This document shows, piece after piece, positions 53,990 to 60,651 of a stretch of 64,000 nucleotides of DNA. The stretch's first letter is position 1, and each line of letters begins with the position of its first letter. This DNA comes from Bacteroidota bacterium (GTDB taxonomy: Bacteria > Bacteroidota > Ignavibacteria > UBA10030): NCBI GenBank assembly GCA_025454835.1, contig JALONQ010000014.1, positions 1 through 64,000 of the forward strand. The letters are read 5' to 3'. Below the pieces are notes generated by a model that was not told the origin of the DNA, made no database searches, and saw only the letters and a program-made list of their open reading frames with translations. The translations under genes were made by a program, and so were the position numbers.

Positions 53990-55093
53990 ATGATCGACGC
54001 GTTGCTTGAGCGGAACATCTTGCCGGACGCGGCCATCCGCTTCGGGATCCGACGTCTGCTGCGCCGACGGTTGCGCGATGAGCGAGCCGCGAGTGAGCCC
54101 GCGCAGCTTGAACGTCTGCAGGCCCTTGTGGCGCGGCTGCGGACGAGTCCCATCGCGGAGCAAACGCACGCCGCCAACGAGCAGCATTACGAAGTGCCGA
54201 CGGAGTTCTTCAAGTTCGCGCTCGGCCCGCATATGAAATACAGCTCTGCCTACTATCGGGAGGGGGTGGAGGACCTGGCGACCGCCGAGAAGGACATGCT
54301 GACGCTCACGTGCGAGCGTGCCGGCCTTGAGAACGGCCATCGGATCCTCGAGCTCGGGTGCGGATGGGGCTCGCTCACCCTGTTCATGGCGGCCCGTTTC
54401 CCGAAGGCGCGCATCACCGCGGTCTCGAATTCCCGGACGCAGAAGGAGCACATCGACGCTGAGGCCAAGCGCCGCGGCCTGAAGAACATCCGGGTGGTCA
54501 CGGCCGACATGAACACGTTCACGACGGCTGACCGATTCGACCGCATTGTATCGGTGGAGATGTTCGAGCACATGCGGAATTACGAGCAGCTGCTCCGCAA
54601 GGTCGCCCGCTGGCTGGCGGCCGACGGACGCCTGTTCGTCCACATCTTCACCCACAAGGAGCTGGCGTATCTCTTTGAAGTGCAGGGACCGACCGACTGG
54701 ATGGCGAAGTACTTCTTCAGCGGGGGAGTGATGCCGAGCGACGACCTGCTGCTCTATTTCGCCGACGACCTGTCGATCGAGAAGCACTGGCGCGTGAGCG
54801 GAACGCATTATCAGAAGACCTCACGGGCCTGGCTCGACAACATGGACCGGAACCGTGACCAGATCATGCCGATCCTTGCTCGGACCTACGGCCAGAATCA
54901 TGCGACGAAGTGGTGGGTGTACTGGCGAGTCTTCTTCATGGCTTGCGAGGAACTGTGGGGCTTCCGGGGCGGGAATGAGTGGATGGTCAGTCATTACGTG
55001 TTCCGGCAGAAAGGTCGACAGCCTGAAGCGCAGGGGCCCCGGCGGAAGACCGCCGGTGCACCCAACCTCCGGCGACCGGCGGCCTCCAACTGA
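53990..55093 (+). CDS. CFA-type SAM-dependent methyltransferase, first paralogue
   Basis: A 367-residue methyltransferase of the cyclopropane-fatty-acyl-phospholipid synthase family. The SAM loop is 'ILELGCGWGSLTLF' (about 119-132). Aligning with E. coli Cfa from memory, the active-site Glu is kept (Glu193, 'SVEMFEHM'), as are His (His218, 'LFVHIF') and Tyr (Tyr274), while the Cys of 'YSCGYW' is Ser86 ('KYSSAYY'). It lacks the N-terminal ~90-residue domain of classical Cfa. It likely transfers a methyl or methylene group to an unsaturated acyl chain. The start is ATG 53990 (GTG 53981 is in frame). The TGATG overlap links it to the next gene. Confidence 0.83.
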   Translation: MIDALLERNILPDAAIRFGIRRLLRRRLRDERAASEPAQLERLQALVARLRTSPIAEQTHAANEQHYEVPTEFFKFALGPHMKYSSAYYREGVEDLATAEKDMLTLTCERAGLENGHRILELGCGWGSLTLFMAARFPKARITAVSNSRTQKEHIDAEAKRRGLKNIRVVTADMNTFTTADRFDRIVSVEMFEHMRNYEQLLRKVARWLAADGRLFVHIFTHKELAYLFEVQGPTDWMAKYFFSGGVMPSDDLLLYFADDLSIEKHWRVSGTHYQKTSRAWLDNMDRNRDQIMPILARTYGQNHATKWWVYWRVFFMACEELWGFRGGNEWMVSHYVFRQKGRQPEAQGPRRKTAGAPNLRRPAASN

Positions 55094-55821
55094 TGACCAT
55101 CATGAACATCAACGGCATCATCATCCTTGCTGCGACACTCGCGGCGCAGTCTCCGGTGGACCAGGTCCCGCGGACGGCGTACGACGGTCTTGCGGTCGAC
55201 TTGAAGTCGCGTCGTCCGGTGTATACTGAACGGCATGAGGAGGTCATCGCTGACGGGAAGCGGGTGGGACTGCGCTCGACCTACCTCAGCCCGGACGGAG
55301 TGGTGTGGGCGACCCGCATTGTGGATTTTTCGAAGAGCCAGTTCGTGCCGGATTTCGAGTTCGAAGACCGACGGACGGGCTACCGCGTGGGAGCGGAAGG
55401 GCGCGGCGATTCGGTCCGCTTCTTCGAACGCGAAGACCGCCTGGCACCGCTCGTGTCGCAGACCTTGCGCATTCCCGGCACCGCCGTGGTCGATGCGGGC
55501 TTCAATAACTATGTGCAGGCCAATTGGGCGACGATCGCCTCCGGCAAGAAGACGTACATCAACTTCGGCGCCCCGTTTGCGATGGATTACTACGGCTTTC
55601 GCGTCTACAAGGACGGCGAGCGCACGGAGGGCGGTCGCCGCTTCATGACCGTGAAGCTCGACATCGACAATTTTGTGATCCGTCTCTTCCTCGACCCGAT
55701 CGTCCTCACCTACGACATGGACGCCCGCCGGTTGGTCTCCTATGAGGGGATCTCGAACATCCTCAACGATGCGGGAGACAGCTACTTCGTCCGCATCTCG
55801 TACGACCCCTACGGTCCCTGA
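55093..55821 (+). CDS. secreted protein of unknown function in lipid operon
   Basis: A 242-residue protein with an N-terminal hydrophobic segment ('INGIIILAATLAAQSP') that looks like a signal peptide cut near residue 18. The rest is beta-rich, without cysteines. I do not recognise a family; stretches such as 'YLSPDGVVWATRIVDFSK' and 'MTVKLDIDNFVIRLFLDPIVLTYD' suggest a lipocalin-like or lipid-binding beta-sandwich fold, which is a guess. It occupies the place where related gene clusters carry a DUF3833-type protein, but does not look like that family. It starts within the previous stop (TGATG). Confidence 0.75.
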   Translation: MTIMNINGIIILAATLAAQSPVDQVPRTAYDGLAVDLKSRRPVYTERHEEVIADGKRVGLRSTYLSPDGVVWATRIVDFSKSQFVPDFEFEDRRTGYRVGAEGRGDSVRFFEREDRLAPLVSQTLRIPGTAVVDAGFNNYVQANWATIASGKKTYINFGAPFAMDYYGFRVYKDGERTEGGRRFMTVKLDIDNFVIRLFLDPIVLTYDMDARRLVSYEGISNILNDAGDSYFVRISYDPYGP

Positions 55822-55826
55822 CATCC

Positions 55827-57095
55827 ATGGCCGAGCGCATCGCTATCATCGGCACGGGAATCGCCGGCATGGGAGTGGCGCATTTCCTCCACGTCCGCGC
55901 CGACCTCGTGCTGTACGAAAAGAACACCTATGTCGGCGGCCATACGAATACCGTCACGGCCGACGAAGACGGCACCTCCGTACCGATCGATACGGGCTTC
56001 ATGGTCTTCAACGACGTCACCTATCCGTATCTCCTCCGGCTGTTCCGTGAGCTGAACGTGCCCGTCAAGCCGACGTCGATGTCGTTCAGCGTTCAGCACG
56101 TCCCTTCCGGACTCGAATGGTCGGGCTCGAGCATCAACCACCTGTTCGCCCAACGCCGGAACCTCTTCCGACCTTCGTTCGTGCGCTTCCTCTTGCAGGT
56201 CAACCGGTTCAATCAGGAGAGCCCGAAGATCCTGGACGATGCTTCAATGGTCGACGTGTCGCTGGCCGACTACGTCCGGCAGGCCGGTTTCGGCGAGGAC
56301 TTCGTTCATCATTACTTGATCCCCATGTCGTCGGCCGTCTGGTCGACGCCTCCGGACAAGATGCTTCGTTTTCCGGCCGCGACGTTGGTTCGATTCTTCA
56401 AGAACCATGGATTTCTCGGCTTGGACACGCAACATCAGTGGTACACGGTCGACGGCGGTTCGCGGGAATACCGTGAGCGGCTGATCGCTCCGTTCCGAGA
56501 CCGCATTCGCGTCGGCGTCGGGGCCGCTCGCGTGACCCGTACCAAGAGTGGTGTGGAGGTGCGCGGTTCAGACGGTTCCCTTGAGCGGTTCGACAAGGTG
56601 GTCCTGGCAGGCCACGCGGATGAGTCGTTGGAGATCCTCGACGCGCCGACGGACATGGAGCGTCGACTTCTCAGCGCTTTCACGTTCCAGCCGAACACGG
56701 CCACCCTGCACACCGACGAGAGCGTCATGCCCCGAACAAGGCTGGCGTGGTCGTCGTGGAACTACCGCACGGACGCCGCATCGGACGGGTCGTCCCTTCC
56801 GTCGACCGTGTACTGGATGAACAGCCTGCAGGGGGTGTCGAAGCGGCGGAACTATTTCGTTTCCATCAACGATCCGGGCAAGGTCGACCCGTCGAAGGTT
56901 CTGAGGCGCATCGAGTATACGCACCCCGTCTTCACGGTTGAATCGGGCATCGCACAGAGAGGCCTGGACCAGCTGAACGCGAACGGGCCTGTCTACTTCT
57001 CCGGTGCGTGGTTTCGATACGGATTCCATGAGGACGGACTCCTGTCGGCCGTACGACTGGTGCGCCAGATGACGGGCGAGGCGATCTGGTCGTGA
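55827..57095 (+). CDS. FAD-dependent amine-oxidase-type oxidoreductase
   Basis: A 422-residue cytoplasmic flavoprotein. The Rossmann FAD loop is at the start ('IAIIGTGIAGMGVAHFL'), followed by 'LYEKNTYVGGHTNTV', the arginine/glycine motif of amine-oxidase and phytoene-desaturase-like enzymes, and a C-terminal 'VYFSGAWFRYGFHEDGLLSA', where FAD is bound again. This subgroup regularly neighbours DUF1365 and CFA-type genes in many bacteria, and related flavoproteins act in furan- or methyl-branched fatty-acid synthesis. Its stop overlaps the GTG start of the DUF1365 gene. Substrate not shown. Confidence 0.87.
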   Translation: MAERIAIIGTGIAGMGVAHFLHVRADLVLYEKNTYVGGHTNTVTADEDGTSVPIDTGFMVFNDVTYPYLLRLFRELNVPVKPTSMSFSVQHVPSGLEWSGSSINHLFAQRRNLFRPSFVRFLLQVNRFNQESPKILDDASMVDVSLADYVRQAGFGEDFVHHYLIPMSSAVWSTPPDKMLRFPAATLVRFFKNHGFLGLDTQHQWYTVDGGSREYRERLIAPFRDRIRVGVGAARVTRTKSGVEVRGSDGSLERFDKVVLAGHADESLEILDAPTDMERRLLSAFTFQPNTATLHTDESVMPRTRLAWSSWNYRTDAASDGSSLPSTVYWMNSLQGVSKRRNYFVSINDPGKVDPSKVLRRIEYTHPVFTVESGIAQRGLDQLNANGPVYFSGAWFRYGFHEDGLLSAVRLVRQMTGEAIWS

Positions 57096-57865
57096 ATTCC
57101 TGCCTCTACGACGGCGTCGTCATGCACCACCGGTTGCGGCCGTTGCGCAACCGGTTCGTGTATTCGGTCTACATGTTCTACCTCGACCTCGACGAGCTCG
57201 ACGACCTCCACCGGAACTTCCGGTTCTTCAGTCGGAACCGGTTCAACCTGTATTCATTCCGCGACGCCGACCACCTCCGGATCACGGCGGGGGACCTTCG
57301 GGCGAACGTCGTGGAGTATCTGCGGAGGAACGGGGTCACGGCAGATGTCGGACGGATCATGCTACTGACGAACGTGCGAGTGCTCGGATACGTGTTCAAT
57401 CCCGTCTCCTTCTACTACTGTTACGATCGCTCTGGACAGCCCTTGTGCGCCGTGCCCGAGGTGGGCAACACCTTCGGCGAACAGAAGGCGTATTTCATGG
57501 GGGCGGACACCCGAACGGAGGACGGTTTCCGGCGCGTGGTCCCGAAGATGTTCTACGTGTCTCCCTTCGTCGACCTCGACACGACCTTTGAGTTCCATCT
57601 TCGCTTGCCCGGCGATCGACTGCAGGCCCAGGTGGACGATCTGCAGGACGGGGACCGGTTCTTCCTGAGCGCCCTGACGGGCGTCCGGAAACCTTTGACC
57701 GATGGCGCGATGTTATACCATTTCTTCCGGATTCCGTTCATCACGCTCAAGGTCATCTGGCTGATCCACTGGCAGGCGCTCAAGCTGTGGCGGCGCAAAC
57801 TGCCCTTCCGGCGCAAGACGCAACAACCCGAACTTCAACAGGATATCCTGCTATGGAACAAGTGA
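57092..57865 (+). CDS. DUF1365 protein
   Basis: A 257-residue member of DUF1365, recognisable by 'DGVVMHHRLRPLRNRFVYSVYMFYLDLDEL' (split across its first 35 residues) and 'VLGYVFNPVSFYYCYDR'. The family nearly always sits between an FAD oxidoreductase and a CFA-type methyltransferase, as here, but its reaction is unknown. One hydrophobic stretch near the C-terminus may touch the membrane. It starts at a GTG overlapping the previous stop (GTGA) and its last 13 bases overlap the next gene. Confidence 0.87.
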   Translation: MNSCLYDGVVMHHRLRPLRNRFVYSVYMFYLDLDELDDLHRNFRFFSRNRFNLYSFRDADHLRITAGDLRANVVEYLRRNGVTADVGRIMLLTNVRVLGYVFNPVSFYYCYDRSGQPLCAVPEVGNTFGEQKAYFMGADTRTEDGFRRVVPKMFYVSPFVDLDTTFEFHLRLPGDRLQAQVDDLQDGDRFFLSALTGVRKPLTDGAMLYHFFRIPFITLKVIWLIHWQALKLWRRKLPFRRKTQQPELQQDILLWNK

Positions 57866-59115
57866 CCACGCATTCTCTCACCGACCGCCTGTCGGTCCCC
57901 CGACGAGGTACTCTGTCCGAGCGCGTCTTCCTCCGAACGCTGAGCGGCATCCGGCATGGCCACCTGCAGGTGACGCTGCCGTCGGGTGAGGTCGTCTCGT
58001 TCGGTGACCCCGAGTCGCCCGCGCGGGCGAGCCTGCACGTCATCCGCGAGGACTTCTACCGAAAGGTCATGTGGTACGCCGACATCGGGTTTGCCGAGGC
58101 GTACATCGACGGCGACTGGGAGACGGATCATTTGACGAACCTCCTGAAGCTCATGCTCCTCAACCTCGAGGACCTCCCATTGTCGGGCTCCAAGCGGCGC
58201 CTCTTGTCGATCAACCTGCTGAAGTTTGTGAACCGTTTCGCGCACCGCCTCCGGCCAAATTCGGTGCGTGGCAGCCGCTCGAACATCTCGGAGCACTACG
58301 ATCTCAGCAACGAGTTCTTCTCGCTCTGGCTGGACCCCACGATGATGTACTCGAGCGCCCGGTTCGCGCGTCCCGACATGACGCTCGAAGAGGCGCAGGT
58401 GGAGAAGGTGGACCGTCTCTGCCGCAAGCTGCGGTTGCAGGCGGGCGACCGCGTGTTGGAGATCGGTTCCGGATGGGGCGGTTTCGCGGTCCACGCCGCG
58501 AAGCGCTACGGGGCCCGCGTGACCACGGTGACGATCTCGAAAGAACAGTACGCCATCGCGGTCGAGCGCGTCGCTCGCGAGGGCGTGGCGAACCTCGTCG
58601 AGGTGCGACTGCAGGACTACCGGACGATCACCGGGACCTACGATAAGCTGGTGTCGATCGAGATGCTCGAAGCCGTGGGCCACGAGTACCTTGAGACGTA
58701 TTTTGCGAAGTGCCAGGAAGTGCTGACGAAGAACGGCCTCATGGCGTTCCAGGTCATTACATCGCCCGACAGCCGGTACGACGAGTTCCGCAAGGGCGTC
58801 GACTTCATTCAGAAGCACGTCTTCCCCGGTACGCTCCTCCCGTCGATCGCGGCCATGATGTCGGCCGTGCGGAAGACGGGCGGCATGCACTTGTTCGACC
58901 TGGAGGACTTTGGACTTGACTATGCGCGGACGCTCGCGACATGGCGCAGCCAGTTCAACGCGCGTCTGGACGAGGTGCGAGGGCTGGGTTTCAACGAGCG
59001 GTTCATCCGAAAGTGGAACTACTATCTGTCGTATTGCGAGGCCGGTTTTGCGATGCGGAACATCTCCGTCGTCCAGATGGTCTTCACCGGCCCCAACAAC
59101 GCCGTGCTGCGATAG
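57853..59115 (+). CDS. CFA-type SAM-dependent methyltransferase, second paralogue
   Basis: A 420-residue enzyme with the full cyclopropane-synthase layout: N-terminal lipid-binding domain (about 20-140), SAM loop 'VLEIGSGWGGFAVHAA' (201-216), and the C-terminal 'YLSYCEAGFAMRNISVVQMVF'. Compared with E. coli Cfa from memory, Glu273 and Tyr357 are kept, but the Cys is Ser168 ('MYSSARF') and the active-site His is Gln300 ('LMAFQVITS'). This pattern suggests a product other than a simple cyclopropane, such as a methyl-branched or methylene chain. The ATG at 57853 lies inside the DUF1365 gene, preceded by AGGA. Last gene of the operon. Confidence 0.86.
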   Translation: MEQVTTHSLTDRLSVPRRGTLSERVFLRTLSGIRHGHLQVTLPSGEVVSFGDPESPARASLHVIREDFYRKVMWYADIGFAEAYIDGDWETDHLTNLLKLMLLNLEDLPLSGSKRRLLSINLLKFVNRFAHRLRPNSVRGSRSNISEHYDLSNEFFSLWLDPTMMYSSARFARPDMTLEEAQVEKVDRLCRKLRLQAGDRVLEIGSGWGGFAVHAAKRYGARVTTVTISKEQYAIAVERVAREGVANLVEVRLQDYRTITGTYDKLVSIEMLEAVGHEYLETYFAKCQEVLTKNGLMAFQVITSPDSRYDEFRKGVDFIQKHVFPGTLLPSIAAMMSAVRKTGGMHLFDLEDFGLDYARTLATWRSQFNARLDEVRGLGFNERFIRKWNYYLSYCEAGFAMRNISVVQMVFTGPNNAVLR

Positions 59116-59144
59116 CGGGTCCTTCTGAAGGCGGATTCCCGCGA

Positions 59145-59184
59145 GGCGGGTTGGCAGGCGAAAGCGCGGCCGGCCCGCCTTTTG
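59145..59184 (+). terminator. intrinsic terminator of the lipid operon
   Basis: GGCGGG...CCCGCC stem with a GC-rich interior and a TTTT tail at 59180-59183, thirty bases after the second methyltransferase's stop. Confidence 0.65.
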
Positions 59185-59229
59185 TCTTTACGTCGGACCC
59201 CGCTTGCATCTTATCGCAGGGGTCATGAT

Positions 59230-59245
59230 ATTACAGCGTTGTAAT
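59230..59245. promoter_or_regulatory. inverted repeat, possible operator
   Basis: ATTACA-GCGT-TGTAAT, perfect 6-bp arms, about 180 bases before the small anchored protein gene. The TNTAAT-like half-sites suit a dimeric regulator, but nothing else supports it. Confidence 0.3.
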
Positions 59246-59422
59246 CCGCGCATGCTTCGGTTCCTACCGACGACCACTTCCCAGGGGGGACGTACGCCGG
59301 CAGAGAGGTACTTTGCCGTCCCGGTCGCAGCACTCTATCCTGTGACCCACGTCACGTCAGAGCGTTTCTAGCAACACACACCAAACCACTTCATCCCATC
59401 ACCCCATGTAAGGAGTAGTGTC

Positions 59423-59875
59423 ATGTCTACGCGCAATCGCATCGTCTTTCGTGCCACGCTGGCGATCACGTCGATCGTGTTGGTGGCCATCTTCATTGCC
59501 GTTACATCGGCGGTCTCGACGGCGAATCGCACGATGTTCACTGGTGAAGAGCATCATCAGGTAACGTCGGAGCAGGCGGCCCGGTGGACGACGGAGTATC
59601 AGAAGAACATGGGCGACGGTGCTCTCGTCGCCGGTTATTTCGGCAAGAACATATTTGACAAGATCCTGGATCAGAAGGAAGCGGTTGGTATCCGCATCTA
59701 CAAGGCGAAGCATGACAACGGCGACGAAGTGCTCGTGCTCGTTGGCGTGGATGGCAAGGGGAACGACATTGTGGCTGGCGTTGTGGGTGAGAACATCCTC
59801 CCGTGTCCGCCGTTCTGCGCAGGTGACCAATCCTTCATGGGCGGCGTCGATCGTCCGCTTGCAATGGCGAAGTAG
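59423..59875 (+). CDS. small membrane-anchored protein of unknown function
   Basis: A 150-residue protein with one N-terminal hydrophobic helix (about 9-30, 'LAITSIVLVAIFIAVTSAV') and a periplasmic part. Near the C-terminus lies 'NILPCPPFCAGDQ', two cysteines separated by three residues, able to form a small disulfide or bind metal. 'FTGEEHHQVTSEQAARWTTE' suggests a folded alpha/beta domain. No family recognised. It has an excellent ribosome site (AAGGAG) and its own terminator, so it is a single-gene unit and probably well expressed. Confidence 0.8.
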   Translation: MSTRNRIVFRATLAITSIVLVAIFIAVTSAVSTANRTMFTGEEHHQVTSEQAARWTTEYQKNMGDGALVAGYFGKNIFDKILDQKEAVGIRIYKAKHDNGDEVLVLVGVDGKGNDIVAGVVGENILPCPPFCAGDQSFMGGVDRPLAMAK

Positions 59876-59895
59876 CTTTGCTGTTGTTGGAGTCT

Positions 59896-59926
59896 AAGGG
59901 GCGCCAGAAATGGTGCCCCTTTTTTG
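59896..59926 (+). terminator. strong intrinsic terminator
   Basis: Ten-bp stem AGGGGCGCCA (59897-59906) with TGGTGCCCCT (59911-59920), one G-U pair, GAAA tetraloop, then a T run. Confidence 0.9.
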
Positions 59927-59997
59927 TTCCTGCGTGTGTTGATAATGCCTGAAATTGCAGATATTATCCGAACTAGTCATCAACCTGAGACGATTAG

Positions 59998-60651
59998 ATG
60001 TATATACCATTCTATGGTGTCCTAGCAACACTTTCGACATTCTTGCCGGTGCTGGTCGGAGCAGTTCGCTGGAAGGCTGATGCGCGTAAGGAAGTGGGAT
60101 TGTTCTACTTTCTCCTTCTCTTCAATGCGATTTCAGCTGGGTTGCAGTTGGTCCTTGCCTCCTTCAATATCAATAATCTGTGGATTTCGCATGTGAGCGC
60201 CTTGGCTGAAGTTGAACTGGTTCTGTTTGCGTTTAGGTCTTGGCAGCAGAACGAGACAGCCCGAACGATTATTCTATCAGCAGCTGTGTTCTACCTTATC
60301 ACATGGGTCTTCCTTCGTTTCATCGAAGAATTCACTGGTCCATCGCTGATTGCCTTTCCTGTTGCTCGGGCAGTGGTTATGGTGTTCTCCTTTCAGATGC
60401 TCTATGTCCTGGCCAGAGACTCTGAAGCCCCACTGCTGAACATGCCAAGATTTTGGATAGTTGCCACAACGATGATCTCTGGTGCAGCCGCGATCATGTT
60501 CTTCGCCCTTCAAGGCATGATTACTCGTATGCAGGTGAGTGAAGTCGTTAGAGTCTTCTACGCTTATTGGACTCTAACAATCCTACTGAATTGCTCGTAC
60601 TCTTGGGCCTTCCTATGCAAAGCCTCCCAAACGAATTCTGGTGGGCACTAG
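59998..60651 (+). CDS. multi-span membrane protein upstream of histidine kinase
   Basis: A 217-residue protein with about six or seven hydrophobic segments, for example 'GLFYFLLLFNAISAGLQLVL' and 'LIAFPVARAVVMVFSFQML'. No family recognised. Visibly lower in GC and with different codon use (more A/T-ending codons, e.g. TCT, ACA, TTC/TTG mixes) than the rest of the window. Its last 37 bases overlap the start of the hybrid kinase gene, so the two are translationally coupled. A sensory or signal-transmitting membrane partner of the kinase is inferred. Confidence 0.78.
   Translation: MYIPFYGVLATLSTFLPVLVGAVRWKADARKEVGLFYFLLLFNAISAGLQLVLASFNINNLWISHVSALAEVELVLFAFRSWQQNETARTIILSAAVFYLITWVFLRFIEEFTGPSLIAFPVARAVVMVFSFQMLYVLARDSEAPLLNMPRFWIVATTMISGAAAIMFFALQGMITRMQVSEVVRVFYAYWTLTILLNCSYSWAFLCKASQTNSGGH

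Larger units (their letters stand above)
59116..59422. other. 307-bp intergenic region: operon terminator and promoter region
   Basis: Holds a GC-rich hairpin (GGCGGG at 59145-59150 with CCCGCC at 59174-59179, then TTTT) that probably ends the lipid operon. An inverted repeat at 59230-59245 lies further on, followed by an AT-richer leader running to an AAGGAG ribosome site (about 59410) for the next gene. No coding frame of note. Confidence 0.6.

Noticed and set aside
52083-59115. Lipid operon as a carotenoid pathway (FAD enzyme resembles phytoene desaturase)
   Set aside because: No phytoene synthase or cyclase is present, and the DUF1365 and CFA-type neighbours fit a fatty-acid pathway better.
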